Origin: Verrucomicrobiota bacterium
GTDB lineage: Bacteria; Verrucomicrobiota; Verrucomicrobiia; Chthoniobacterales; UBA10450
Length of the DNA stretch: 64,000 nucleotides
Assembly: GCA_019244415.1 (NCBI GenBank)
Contig: JAFASN010000006.1
Span: 34,473-98,472 of the forward strand
Direction of reading: 5' to 3'
Shown here: positions 46,875-55,341 of the stretch, piece after piece
How positions within the stretch are numbered: position 1 is the first letter of the stretch
Layout of the letters: the number at the start of each line of letters is the position of its first letter
The notes under the pieces: generated by a model
Seen by the model: only the letters and a program-made list of their open reading frames with translations
Told to the model about the DNA's origin: nothing
Databases searched by the model: none
Position numbers and translations under genes: made by a program

Positions 46875-48791
46875 GTGCCTGATTCTAACAAACCGAAACT
46901 CGATACCAAGCTCCTCCAGTCGCTCATCGAAAATGTGACTGATTACGCCGTCGCGCTCCTCGATGCGCAAGGGCGGATTACCAGTTGCAACGCTGGCGCG
47001 CGGCAACTGCATCGCTGCCGCGACGACGAGCTCGTCGGTCACCATTTCTCGCGCTTCCATTCGGACGAAGACAAAGCTGCGGGAAAGGCGGAGTCGCTGC
47101 TCGACCAGGCGCGCTCCACTGGGCGCGCGGCCGGGGAGGCGTGGCGTCAGCGCGCGGATGGCTCGCGTTTTTGGGCATCGTTCCTCATCACGCCTCTCAG
47201 GAATGAGGCCGGCGAAGTCGCTGGGTTCGGCGAAATCGTGTGCGACCTGAGTGATCACAAGCTCAGGGAAGAGAAGCTGCGCGCGGGCGCGGAGCAGTTC
47301 CGGATGCTGGTGGACAGCGTGGATGAGTACGCCATCTACATGCTCGACGCCGACGGCTATGTCACCACCTGGAACTCGGGCGCGCAACAGATGAAAGGCT
47401 ACAGCGCGGCTGACATCATCGGGAAAAATTTTTCCTGTTTCTACACGCCCGAAGAAAAGGCCGCCGGCAAACCGCAATATAATCTCGGTTACGCGCGCCA
47501 GCACGGAGCCTGTCACGACCGCGGTCTGCGGGTGCGAAAAGATGGATCGACCTTCCATGCCGACGTACTCATCACCGCCCTGCGCGACAAAACCGGCGCG
47601 ATCCGCGGTTACTCCAAGGTTACTCGCGATGTAACCGATCAAATCCGCACCCGTGAGATCGAGGCCGCGCGCATTGCCGCCGAGAAGGCGAACAAGGCGA
47701 AGGACCAATTTCTCGCTGCTCTCAGCCACGAGCTGCGCACGCCGCTCACGCCCGCACTCGCCGCCGCCGGTTTTCTGGCCGAGCGCGCGAGCAGCATCGC
47801 GCCTGAGTACATCGAAGAGCTGGAGATCATCCGGCGCAACATTCAACTCGAAGCGCGGCTGATCGATGATCTGCTCGATGTCACCCGCATCACGCGCGGC
47901 ATGCTCCAGCTCCAACGCACACGCGTGGACGCTCATCTCGTAGTACAAAATGCGCTCGACGTCGCCGCCGCCGCCATCAACGAAAAAGCCCTGCTCGTCA
48001 TGACCGATTTTGCCGCCGGCGAGCATCATCTCTGGGCCGATCCGGTGCGCTTGCAGCAGGTCTTTTGGAACCTGATCAACAACGCCGTGAAGTTCACCGG
48101 CGAAGGCGGCTCGATTAAGATTTCCACCCAGACAGTCGATGGCTGGTGGCAGTTTGCCATCGCTGACACCGGCATCGGCGTTGAACCCGACCGACAGGGC
48201 GCGCTCTTCCGCGCTTTCGAGCAGGCGGGTCCTGCCGCGCGCAACTTCGGTGGCCTCGGTCTCGGGCTGGCGATTTCGAAAAACCTCGTCGAGCTGCACG
48301 GCGGCAAAATCGCCATGGAGAGCGCTGGCAAAGACCAGGGCAGCGTCTTCACCGTCACGATGCCGATCGCGCGCTTCGAGGAGCCGCACCCGGCGGAATC
48401 ATCTCGGAGCAGGAATGCGCGCGCAAAAGCCCTGCGCATTTTGCTCGTCGAAGATCACGGTGACACGCGCCGCACGTTATCAAGTCTGCTGCGCCACTTC
48501 GGCCACACCATTTCTATCGCCGATTGCGTCCAGGCCGCGCTCGATGCGGTCAAGTCTGAGGAATTCGACGCCGTACTCAGCGACATCGGCCTGCCGGATG
48601 GCACCGGCTACGACATCATCGCTCGCGCGAAAAAGAAGCAGTCGCTCAAAGGTGTGGCGCTCACCGGGTTCGGCATGGAAGAAGATGTCCGCCGCAGCCA
48701 GGAAGCGGGATTCGATTACCACCTGACGAAACCGATCGATTTCGCCGAGCTGCGCAAAGTACTGGCCGAGCTTTCTGCAAAGAAGACGTAG
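46875..48791 (+). CDS. PAS-PAS hybrid histidine kinase with C-terminal receiver
   Basis: 638 residues from a GTG start. Two PAS domains (about 15-130 and 140-260; YAVALLDAQGRITSCN, YAIYMLDADGYVTTWN, each followed by a PAC segment), HisKA with H285 in ALSHELRTPLTP, HATPase (WNLINNAVKFTG, ADTGIGVEP, GLGLGLAISK) and a receiver (LLVEDHGDTRR, VLSDIGLPDG, TKPIDF). Cytoplasmic; the repeated PAS form suggests light, redox or ligand sensing like many soil orthologues. A 545-residue antisense ORF over most of it is a codon-bias shadow. Confidence 0.92.
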   Translation: MPDSNKPKLDTKLLQSLIENVTDYAVALLDAQGRITSCNAGARQLHRCRDDELVGHHFSRFHSDEDKAAGKAESLLDQARSTGRAAGEAWRQRADGSRFWASFLITPLRNEAGEVAGFGEIVCDLSDHKLREEKLRAGAEQFRMLVDSVDEYAIYMLDADGYVTTWNSGAQQMKGYSAADIIGKNFSCFYTPEEKAAGKPQYNLGYARQHGACHDRGLRVRKDGSTFHADVLITALRDKTGAIRGYSKVTRDVTDQIRTREIEAARIAAEKANKAKDQFLAALSHELRTPLTPALAAAGFLAERASSIAPEYIEELEIIRRNIQLEARLIDDLLDVTRITRGMLQLQRTRVDAHLVVQNALDVAAAAINEKALLVMTDFAAGEHHLWADPVRLQQVFWNLINNAVKFTGEGGSIKISTQTVDGWWQFAIADTGIGVEPDRQGALFRAFEQAGPAARNFGGLGLGLAISKNLVELHGGKIAMESAGKDQGSVFTVTMPIARFEEPHPAESSRSRNARAKALRILLVEDHGDTRRTLSSLLRHFGHTISIADCVQAALDAVKSEEFDAVLSDIGLPDGTGYDIIARAKKKQSLKGVALTGFGMEEDVRRSQEAGFDYHLTKPIDFAELRKVLAELSAKKT

Positions 48792-48893
48792 CGGAATTTA
48801 GAGAATTATTTCGTCTTTTTTGCGCGCCGTCGGCTCTGCGCCGATTCTCGACTTTGCTGGCTGTCGCCCGATAGGGAGCAGGTTCTTTTGTAG

Positions 48894-48913
48894 GCCAACC
48901 ATTCCTGGTTGGC
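48894..48913 (+). terminator. Possible terminator hairpin after the hybrid kinase
   Basis: Seven-base-pair stem GCCAACC / GGTTGGC with a 6-nt loop about 100 nt past the kinase stop, followed by GGTTT only. The short T run makes a working intrinsic terminator uncertain. Confidence 0.3.
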
Positions 48914-49047
48914 GGTTTACCTATGGCAACGGGGAATTGTTGGCCGTCACCTGCCGCATACTCCATACGCTAACCTTTGCTCTTGACGCGGATCGGATGG
49001 GTCTTCGCGTCGAAAGAAAAGCTTCGGCGCGCACCTTCACGATCGCG

Positions 49048-49713
49048 CTACTCCTCCCTTGTGGCTGCAATCAATGGCGCCAAGGTCGCGAAGAACCTCG
49101 TCACGTACCAGAGATAAACAACGAAACCCGCCGCTTGGGCCGCGCAGAGGTAATAATGAGCCCCGCGGTTTAAGAACAAAACAGGCCTTAAGTAGATGGC
49201 GATCAGGCAGGCAAGATTGAACGCGAATAGCGCCGGAATCAGCAGCCTGATGTTTAGCCATTGGTCCGCTGTCGCTGCCCCATACAGGCGTAGCTCCGCA
49301 TCCGTACACGCTTCGCGGGCGCGAGTTCGCAGCAGACGCAAGTCGTACAGGAAAAGTAACCAGACAACCGCGGCATACGCCGTACTCAGGCCGAACCAGG
49401 CCTTCGGGCGGCCGATGCAGGTGAATAACACCGACTCGCCGAGTGTGCAGGCGATGTAGAAGAAGTTGTGCCCGAACTCGAGTGGCCACGCGATTAGCGT
49501 CAGCGTGTGGATGATCGAGCGCGACCAAAAGATAAAGATCACGCAGAGTCCGGCCGCCACGTACGCCGTGCTGCGAAGGTCGCGTAACGCAACCACATTC
49601 CGGGCATTATCGATCAGAAAGTAGAGCGCGACACCCTGGATAATGCTGGCGAGCGTGAGCTCGATGTTGAGTACTGTTGTGTCGAGTTCCCGGCGGGCAG
49701 AAGAACGGCGCAC
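49048..49713 (-). CDS. Six-helix membrane protein of unknown function
   Basis: The ORF track fuses this to remnants of the upstream oxidoreductase. The GTG at 49713 gives 221 residues starting just before the first helix (IELTLASIIQGVALYFLI). About six hydrophobic helices follow (VAAGLCVIFIFWSR, GHNFFYIACTLGESVLF, LSTAYAAVVWLLFLYDL, LLIPALFAFNLACLIAIYL, YYLCAAQAAGFVVYLWYV). No family recognised. It lies at the left flank of the integron array and has no attC at its 3' side, so it is probably chromosomal. Confidence 0.6.
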   Translation of the reverse strand: MRRSSARRELDTTVLNIELTLASIIQGVALYFLIDNARNVVALRDLRSTAYVAAGLCVIFIFWSRSIIHTLTLIAWPLEFGHNFFYIACTLGESVLFTCIGRPKAWFGLSTAYAAVVWLLFLYDLRLLRTRAREACTDAELRLYGAATADQWLNIRLLIPALFAFNLACLIAIYLRPVLFLNRGAHYYLCAAQAAGFVVYLWYVTRFFATLAPLIAATREE

Positions 49714-49914
49714 CAGCGCAAACTTAGCCAGGCTCTGCCGCCGGTTCAACGACCGGGAACAAATCGGCACAATCTCCAGCCGAACGGACTCCCTGCTCGT
49801 CAGTGGGTCGTTCGCAGCAGCGAATCCGATGCAGAAGATGCCGTAGCGGAAAACCGTGGGTGCAAACTCGTGACGATGTGGAGGAGGCTTGATGCTCCAC
49901 ATGATGCCAGGTGT

Positions 49915-50779
49915 TGGTTGGTGAGCCGCATCTCCTAACAGAAAGATTCGCCCGCGCCGGAATGAATCTGCCACGCGATGATGCACACGATAAGTCGAGA
50001 ACCAATTGACCTTCGTCACAGCTATCTTTAAATGCTCGACCGCCTGGTCCTTCACGTCGTCAAACGTCGGCTGACGGTCCTTCTCCTCCTCGATTGGACC
50101 AACGAGTCGAATGCGTCCTTTTTTCTTTTAATGGGAAGACCAACGCGAAGTCCGCACCTTCCAGGTCGGCATGCAGTTGATCATCCGTCGCGGGGCCCCT
50201 CGCTTCTACATCGGCGACATAAAACCGGCCGCTGTAGGTCCCTCTTGGGAAACCGATTCCCGATATTTCACGCACGCTTGACGAAGCACCATCGCAGCCA
50301 AAGAGGAAAGGTGTTGCCACAATCTCTTGCGATCCGTTAGGCAGCTTGAGCCTCGCTTCGACTCCTTTTTCATCCGAACGAAAATCCAGCAACTCTGTTT
50401 GCCGCTCTACGCGCACACCTAGCTCGACCAAATGCTTGATTAACAACCTCTCATGCGCGTCCTGCGGGAACACCAGGACAAACGAAAACGGACTCAAGCC
50501 TTGTCCTATATCCTCCAGCGAGACGCGGGCGGCGATCCTGCCCCGCACCCACAAGTTGAGATTGCTTATCTTTACCCCACCCGCGACCACCTCCTGGTCG
50601 ATACCCAACTGTCGATAGAACTCCAGCGTCCGGGCTTGCACCGCTAAGGCCCGCGAAGTCGTCCCAGCCTCCACTGTCTTATCAATGAGGCGGACCGCCA
50701 CGCCGCATCGTGTCAACCAGAGGGCCAAGACAAGCCCGGTCGGTCCTGCACCGACGATGAGAACAGGTGTTTCGCTCAT
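49915..50779 (-). pseudogene. Frameshifted and truncated FAD-dependent monooxygenase (PheA/TfdB family)
   Basis: The first frame (50779-50060) codes for the FAD-binding start VLIVGAGPTGLVLALWL, the mid-domain FGCDGASSSVREISGIGFP and breaks in FPLKEKR. The second frame resumes the same protein (RLVGPIEEEKDRQPTFDD ... RRGRIFLLGDAAH). Removing one T from the T6 run at 50119-50124 joins them exactly. After GDAAHQPTPG the family's GGQGMNTG segment is missing, so the C-terminal third is lost as well. Its start lies 34 bp beyond attC 1, making it the last, decaying gene next to the array. Confidence 0.8.
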
Positions 50780-50813
50780 CCGCGTCGGACGGCACTTTGG
50801 ATAGCATAGCTTA

Positions 50814-50936
50814 ATCTAACGAGACACAAGATCAGCTACCGCGCCCAACAGCGCGCATGGCTGCAGGTTGAAGGTTGTAGCTACTCTAAGGGGGGGAGCA
50901 GAGCGGGGCGCCATTAGCTGCATCGCGGGGTTAGAC
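50814..50936 (-). repeat. attC 1 (variant family, left end of array)
   Basis: ATCTAAC ... GTTAGAC boxes. Arms of the GATCAGCTACCGC type (family II), shared with attC 11 and 18. The stem has mismatches near its tip. The GTTAGAC box supplies the stop codon of the CPBP gene. Confidence 0.85.
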
Positions 50937-51659
50937 CTTCTCGGCGAAAGAGGCCCTGGTTTCCGCTACTTGCTCCCGCAAAACAAGCCATGCAATCAAG
51001 CCCGATCCAATGTCGATCAAGGCGTGTAGTAAAATCGCCGGCCAGAGCGAGTTCGAAATCGCGAAGACCAACGTCATGACAGCGCCCAGAATCGCAGTCC
51101 GCACGATGCCGCTCACGCCTTGGTAGGAATGTCCAAGGGCGAATACAATCATCGCGATCGCTGCAGCTCCCCACCAGCTCGCCCATGGCTGGAGCGCCCA
51201 GATAAGGTAGCCGCGGAAGATGAACTCTTCACAGAACCCAGCCGTTAGCGATAAGGCAAAGAACCAGTACAATTCAGTGCGCGTGTGGGGAAGGATAACG
51301 ACCAGCTTGGCGAATGTCTCACGCAGCTTTTCGCGGGCGCGAGGCTTGCGCGCGACTTGGTAGGCGCCCCGACCTTGAATCCCCACAAAGGCAATGTTCA
51401 GGCCAATCGCCACGCAAAATCCCCAGCCGGGCGAGAAAGCGAATCCCAGCGCGCGCCAGGCGCGACCGTTTGCGATCCAGAGCACCGCTCCGCCCGCGAC
51501 TAACGCCCACATCAACGTCATCCAGATCAACCAATAGCGGAGCCGTGCGGGACCTGGATCGATACCGACCCACCGAAGGAAGATGCGCCACAGAACAAAT
51601 TGATCGAAAAGAAGTGCGAAGGCGACTAATCCTAAATACAGGATATCAGGTGTTGTCAT
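50931..51659 (-). CDS. CPBP-family intramembrane (CAAX-like) protease cassette gene
   Basis: The ORF runs up to 51716, but that part is translation of attC 2; ATG 51659 (MTTPDILYLGL) gives 242 residues. About seven helices with the Abi/CPBP motifs: EE-R in GFCEEFIFRGYL, the FALGHSYQG His, and LLHALIDIGSG. Family members are intramembrane glutamic proteases; bacterial ones are linked to bacteriocin self-immunity or prenyl protein processing. The stop codon is formed by the attC 1 core. Confidence 0.87.
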   Translation of the reverse strand: MTTPDILYLGLVAFALLFDQFVLWRIFLRWVGIDPGPARLRYWLIWMTLMWALVAGGAVLWIANGRAWRALGFAFSPGWGFCVAIGLNIAFVGIQGRGAYQVARKPRAREKLRETFAKLVVILPHTRTELYWFFALSLTAGFCEEFIFRGYLIWALQPWASWWGAAAIAMIVFALGHSYQGVSGIVRTAILGAVMTLVFAISNSLWPAILLHALIDIGSGLIAWLVLREQVAETRASFAEKV

Positions 51660-51664
51660 AGCTG

Positions 51665-51787
51665 GCCTAACAAGACAAAGCTCAGCCGCGACTACCCGAG
51701 ACGGCTCGCCGCTCACTGAGTATTTTAATCACGAATCGTCACAATTAACAAACCGGGCAGCCGTCGGCTGCAGCACCTGGGTAAGCC
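51665..51787 (-). repeat. attC 2 (degenerate core)
   Basis: GCCTAAC opening box; closing box GTAAGCC departs from GTTRRRY. Arms CTCAGCCGCGACTACC / GGCAGCCGTCGGCTGC are still recognisable. Recombination at this site is probably weakened. Confidence 0.8.
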
Positions 51788-51880
51788 TTTAGCACTGCAA
51801 GGTGTGAAACTTCCGGATAATAAAAAAGCAGAAAGCTTTCCTTTCATGCAATGTTCTTGAGGCCCCTTTTGTCTGACCTG
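51788..51880. other. Untranslated 3' part of cassette 2
   Basis: Ninety-three bases between the DUF-like gene stop and attC 2; A/T-richer than the rest, no gene seen. Confidence 0.4.
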
Positions 51881-52480
51881 CTAGTAGCGCCGGTGTTCTT
51901 CGGGTTGGAGTTGGGTGAGAAGCTCCCCGGCAGCGGTAGCATAATCGGTAAAGAACTTCGCGACTACATCGAGAGCGTGCGGATAGGCGGCGAAACGTTT
52001 GCGCAGTTGCTTAGTCACCGGATCGTAAAAGAAGGTAATGTCCTGGTCGAGATTTGGCACGATGAGTTCATCGCTTAGTTTTTGAAAGTGGTTGATGTCG
52101 TTTAGCCCGGCACGCGCAACGCTTTCTAGTTTGCGCAGGGTCACGACTGTCTTTACATCCAGTAACTGGTATCCTCCGGATTCTAGTAGGGCAGCGACGT
52201 CGCTAGGGCTATAATCAGTAGTAAACGAGAACGCACCTAAGCGAGGCATCTCGCCAGCATCGAGAGCACGCTTGAATCTCGCTGCCGCGTCGGTCTGCTG
52301 GGCGACTTGGGCTCGGGCGGCCTCGATTGATGCCCGCACATCTTGCTCCAAGGCGCCGATGATCTGATCGCGCCGACGAAGCTCTTCACGATGTTGCTGG
52401 TAATTGTTTAGCCAGAAAGCCGCATACACACCCACAAAGACCAGAACGAGTTCGGCAATCCAGTGACGAAGTGCACGCAT
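51881..52480 (-). CDS. Single-pass membrane protein with coiled segment, unknown (cassette)
   Basis: ATG 52480 chosen over an upstream TTG (52489). 199 residues: an N-terminal helix WIAELVLVFVGVYAAFWLNNYQQ followed by a charged coiled region (REELRRRDQIIGALEQDVRASIEAARAQV) and a helical soluble part. The opening resembles DUF6090-type proteins, whose function is unknown. It begins 16 bp from attC 3. Confidence 0.72.
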   Translation of the reverse strand: MRALRHWIAELVLVFVGVYAAFWLNNYQQHREELRRRDQIIGALEQDVRASIEAARAQVAQQTDAAARFKRALDAGEMPRLGAFSFTTDYSPSDVAALLESGGYQLLDVKTVVTLRKLESVARAGLNDINHFQKLSDELIVPNLDQDITFFYDPVTKQLRKRFAAYPHALDVVAKFFTDYATAAGELLTQLQPEEHRRY

Positions 52481-52495
52481 AACGGACAAGGTAAG

Positions 52496-52620
52496 ATCTA
52501 ACGAGACAAAAGCTCAGCTGCGGCTACCGGATAGCGCCCCTTCGCTGCTCGACGTTATTCTAATCACGTATCCCCAAGTTAACAAGCCGGGTAGCCGTCG
52601 CCTGCATCGCCTGGTTAAAC
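52496..52620 (-). repeat. attC 3
   Basis: ATCTAAC ... GTTAAAC boxes, family I arms (GCTCAGCTGCGGCTACC / GGTAGCCGTCGCCTGC). Confidence 0.9.
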
Positions 52621-52624
52621 GTTC

Positions 52625-52969
52625 TCACCTGTCGTGGTGGACATGAAACTGGTGTCCATCAGGATCTCTCACGGTAAACTGCCGCATTCCCCACGGCTTC
52701 ACTGAAAGTGGTTCAACGATCATCGCTCCCGCCATCTGCATCTCTGCAAATGTGCCATCCAGATCCTCCGCATAAATCCAATGACTCTGCGGAGTGATGG
52801 GTAGAGACGATAATCGGAAAAAGATAGCCGCGTCTCCGTTGCGTGATACTGCCGCAATTTCAGGAAGAGCCCAGGCCTTATTAAAACCGAGCTTGTCACA
52901 GTAATAACTTCTAGCTATCTCCAAGTCACTAACCGGTAATTCTCGTACTAAGTGACCTATCTTAGTCAT
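52625..52969 (-). CDS. VOC (glyoxalase/dioxygenase fold) protein, cassette gene
   Basis: 114 residues: GHLVRELPVSDLEIARSYYCDKLGF at the start and WGMRQFTVRDPDGHQFHVHHDR at the end are the two paired beta-alpha-beta modules of the VOC fold. Metal-ligand His/Glu positions are partly present, so it may be a resistance-type or enzymatic VOC protein; no substrate can be named. Starts 28 bp from attC 4 and ends 4 bp before attC 3: a compact one-gene cassette. Confidence 0.88.
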   Translation of the reverse strand: MTKIGHLVRELPVSDLEIARSYYCDKLGFNKAWALPEIAAVSRNGDAAIFFRLSSLPITPQSHWIYAEDLDGTFAEMQMAGAMIVEPLSVKPWGMRQFTVRDPDGHQFHVHHDR

Positions 52970-52996
52970 AGTTATACCTTCCGAATAAGTGTGTAC

Positions 52997-53120
52997 GTCT
53001 AACGAGACACAAGCTCAACCGCGGCTGCCGAGACCGAGCTTGCCTGCAAGTGTGACGGTGGAAGTCACGATAAGCAAGGAAACAAACCGGGCAGGTGTTG
53101 GCTGCAGCGCCTGGTTAGAA
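52997..53120 (-). repeat. attC 4
   Basis: GTCTAAC ... GTTAGAA (last base departs from Y). Arms GCTCAACCGCGGCTGCCG / GGCAGGTGTTGGCTGC. The end box supplies the TAA of the next gene. Confidence 0.87.
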
Positions 53121-53585
53121 CTCTTTCGTGCCATGACGCTCCGCATAATCCTGGAATATACGTCTGACACCGCGCAGAAGAAAGGCAGCAACGATGATAC
53201 TGACGAGCGTGCCTGCCGCGGCATGTGCGATGAACCATGTGAAAAGCTGGAGCACGACAACGATGACAAGCATGGCAACAACGGCGAAACGACTTTGACG
53301 GAAGATGAAGAATGCAAGCACGCCAGAGATAGCTGCGATAATAAGGCTGAACGCAAGAGAAATCGCGGTCAGAAACGGCGTATGCTGAAGATACTGCTGC
53401 GAAGCAAACTCATGGCCGAGAACGCCGCCTGTGCTCGGCCGATGGTAGATGAAGTACTGAATAAGGGCTAGGACGCCCGTGAACAGGCTAATAGCGGCAT
53501 AGACGATTGCCGCATAGCCGGCGTGCTGCACGCTCTTGTCTGAGTAGTCGTAGAGCGACGAACTTTGGTCTTTCGCGTAGTCCAT
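53115..53585 (-). CDS. Four-helix membrane protein of unknown function (cassette)
   Basis: 156 residues. Hydrophilic start (MDYAKDQSSSLYDYSDKS), then four helices: AAIVYAAISLFTGVLALIQYF, FLTAISLAFSLIIAAISGVLAFFIF, FAVVAMLVIVVVLQLFTWFI and LVSIIVAAFLLRGVRRIF. No family recognised. ATG 16 bp from attC 5; stop in the attC 4 core. Confidence 0.78.
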   Translation of the reverse strand: MDYAKDQSSSLYDYSDKSVQHAGYAAIVYAAISLFTGVLALIQYFIYHRPSTGGVLGHEFASQQYLQHTPFLTAISLAFSLIIAAISGVLAFFIFRQSRFAVVAMLVIVVVLQLFTWFIAHAAAGTLVSIIVAAFLLRGVRRIFQDYAERHGTKEF

Positions 53586-53600
53586 GCGCGGGGCGTTAAG

Positions 53601-53725
53601 GTCTAACGAGACAAAGCTCAGCCGCGGCTACTTTGGAGCGCGGCTTCGCTGCTCAACGCGTATTCTAATCACGTTTGGTCAAGTTAACAAACCGGGTAGC
53701 CGTCGGCTGCAGCGCCTGGTTAGAT
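53601..53725 (-). repeat. attC 5
   Basis: GTCTAAC ... GTTAGAT, family I, arms GCTCAGCCGCGGCTAC / GTAGCCGTCGGCTGC. Confidence 0.93.
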
Positions 53726-53732
53726 GTTGCGG

Positions 53733-53996
53733 TCACCTGCGGTAAACGTCACGCCGATGTCTGACCCGCTGAATCTCGATGACTCCGCTACCACGCAGTA
53801 GCTCATAGACAACGCGGTAATCGCCGAGCCGAATGCGATAAGTGTGCTCCGACCCGGTAAGCTTCTCCGAGCCGTGTGGCAGCGGCTCGTGTCCGAGCGT
53901 GGCGACGGCGTCGAGAATACGCGTGACCTCCTGCTGGGCGATGCGCCGCAAATCCTTCTTCGTCGACGCGCGCCAGCGGATCTCAAACGATGCCAT
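53733..53996 (-). CDS. RelE/ParE-family toxin (cassette toxin-antitoxin module)
   Basis: 87 residues of the type II toxin fold: FEIRWRASTKKDLRRI, HEPLPHGSEKLTGSEHTYRIRLGDYRVVYEL and the C-terminal VRHRRDVYRR with the basic and aromatic residues expected of an mRNA interferase of the RelE group. The start overlaps the antitoxin gene by 14 bp, the normal arrangement (antitoxin first). It ends 8 bp before attC 5. Confidence 0.9.
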   Translation of the reverse strand: MASFEIRWRASTKKDLRRIAQQEVTRILDAVATLGHEPLPHGSEKLTGSEHTYRIRLGDYRVVYELLRGSGVIEIQRVRHRRDVYRR

Positions 53997-54171
53997 CTCG
54001 CTTGAGCTCCGAAACGAACTGCTCGTGCGGGATGGTCGGCTCGTCGCGACGCTCCGCCGCGACTGCTAAATCGTCCAAATCCTCGAGGAGCTTCTCGTAC
54101 GCGGAAATCGGCAGCAGCACTGCCGTGCGCTCGCCCTGCTCGTCGGTGAGATACTGGACCGAATCGCTCAT
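53983..54171 (-). CDS. Phd/YefM-type antitoxin (cassette)
   Basis: From ATG 54171 (GTG 54180 also possible) 62 residues: VQYLTDEQGERTAVLLPISAYEKLLEDLDDL is the Phd/YefM-like DNA-binding core, followed by an acidic/helical tail (EQFVSELKRDGI) that would wrap the toxin. Expected to repress its own promoter together with the toxin, so this cassette should be expressed without help from the integron promoter. Confidence 0.88.
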   Translation of the reverse strand: MSDSVQYLTDEQGERTAVLLPISAYEKLLEDLDDLAVAAERRDEPTIPHEQFVSELKRDGIV

Positions 54172-54219
54172 CGGCAACACTGTAATCTGAAACGCCGCGC
54201 ATGTCGAGATGCGAGCAAC

Positions 54220-54344
54220 ATCTAACGAGACAAAGCTCAGCCGCGGCTACCTGACAGCGCGACTTCGCTACTCTGAGACTATTCTAATCACGTTTAGGCA
54301 AGTTAACAAACCGGGTAGCCGTCGGCTGCAGCGCCTGGTTAGAT
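54220..54344 (-). repeat. attC 6
   Basis: ATCTAAC ... GTTAGAT, family I. Supplies the TAA of the next gene. Confidence 0.93.
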
Positions 54345-54740
54345 GACTTGGCGTCGCTCGTCCACAGCGTGCGTGGCAAAAAAGAGCAGGAATGCCGATG
54401 ACGCGATGCAAAATAGAACGATGAGAACGGCTGGGGGACGCGCGATAGCGGGGTCAGTCGTGAAGCCGTATACGAGCCACAGAACGTGGAACGCGACGAC
54501 CAAGGGGGACGTGACCAGCCACAGAGTTCGCGCCCAGCGGCAATGCAGCAAAAGCCCAATGCCAGACGCGGCGACGATAAAGCCAAGTGGCAGTATGATG
54601 GCAAACGAGCCGAGTAAGGGATGTGAGAATGCCGCCGTGCCAATCGAGTGGACCACTATCGCCGCTAGTGCGCCGCAGATGCAGTAGTAAAGCCCGAGCG
54701 CAGTGATGAAGGCTCCAAAGACGATGCGCAGCGTAGTCAT
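54339..54740 (-). CDS. Four-helix membrane protein of unknown function (cassette)
   Basis: 133 residues with four helices (VFGAFITALGLYYCICGALAAIVV, FAIILPLGFIVAASGIGLLLH, LWLVTSPLVVAFHVLWLVYGF, VLIVLFCIASSAFLLFFATHAV). No recognised family. ATG overlaps the attC 7 opening box; the stop is in attC 6, so cassette and gene are nearly the same length. Confidence 0.78.
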   Translation of the reverse strand: MTTLRIVFGAFITALGLYYCICGALAAIVVHSIGTAAFSHPLLGSFAIILPLGFIVAASGIGLLLHCRWARTLWLVTSPLVVAFHVLWLVYGFTTDPAIARPPAVLIVLFCIASSAFLLFFATHAVDERRQVI

Positions 54741-54863
54741 CTAACGAGACAAAGCTCAGCCGCGGCTACCTGAGAGCGCGGCTTCGCTGCTTTGGAGGCA
54801 TTCTAATCACGAAAGTACCAGGAAACAAACCGGGTAGGCGTCGGCTGCAGCGCATGGTTAGAT
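54739..54863 (-). repeat. attC 7
   Basis: ATCTAAC ... GTTAGAT, family I with the GAAAGTACCAGG loop type. Confidence 0.93.
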
Positions 54864-54876
54864 GTAGCGGTCAGCA

Positions 54877-55206
54877 TCACATATTCTTTAACAACGGCTT
54901 TTCTCGGCTGTGGATGAGATCAAGCCGGACCGTGGGCGACTCGCCTATCCGTGAGAATGTAACTTCTGTCACAAAGTCAGAATAGCCATTACTGGCGATA
55001 GCGCTCCAGTGCCATCGACCGTTCTTCAAGGTAGGGTCGGCAGATGACGCATCAAAAGGACTGCAGCCGAATTTCCATTTGCAATGGGCGTTTGCGATCT
55101 CTGCAGCGAACCGGCTCGCTTGGTCGGCGGACAATGCAGGGCGGTCACCCGCATTTGTGGTGCAGGCGAGTGCAACGAACAGAAACGCGGCGAATACTCG
55201 CGGCAT
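54877..55206 (-). CDS. Exported protein of unknown function (cassette)
   Basis: ATG 55206 chosen because the eight upstream residues (MSSLDVVP) are attC translation. 109 residues: signal peptide MPRVFAAFLFVALACTTNAG, then a small mixed domain with two cysteines' spacing (C...C in HCKWKFGCSPF) and a beta-rich end (SDFVTEVTFSRIG). Unrecognised. Confidence 0.72.
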   Translation of the reverse strand: MPRVFAAFLFVALACTTNAGDRPALSADQASRFAAEIANAHCKWKFGCSPFDASSADPTLKNGRWHWSAIASNGYSDFVTEVTFSRIGESPTVRLDLIHSREKPLLKNM

Positions 55207-55215
55207 CGGAACTAC

Positions 55216-55339
55216 ATCTAACGAGCTCAAGCTCAGCCGCGGCTACCAGAGAGCGCGGCTTCGCTGCTCACTGAGTACACTACTGAGGAATGGCCAAGTA
55301 ACAAGCCGGGTAGCCGTCGGCTGCAGCGCCTGGTTAGGT
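55216..55339 (-). repeat. attC 8
   Basis: ATCTAAC ... GTTAGGT, family I. Confidence 0.93.
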
Positions 55340-55341
55340 CT

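Noticed and set aside
46752-48389. 545-residue minus-strand ORF
   Set aside because: Antisense to the PAS-PAS hybrid kinase, whose domains are unmistakable; the frame is open only because of GC-rich codon use.
52989-53471. 160-residue plus-strand ORF in a cassette
   Set aside because: Opens inside attC 4 and is antisense to a clear four-helix membrane protein.
53720-54202. 160-residue minus-strand ORF over the RelE/Phd genes
   Set aside because: Different frame from both toxin and antitoxin; Arg/Ser-rich translation without similarity.
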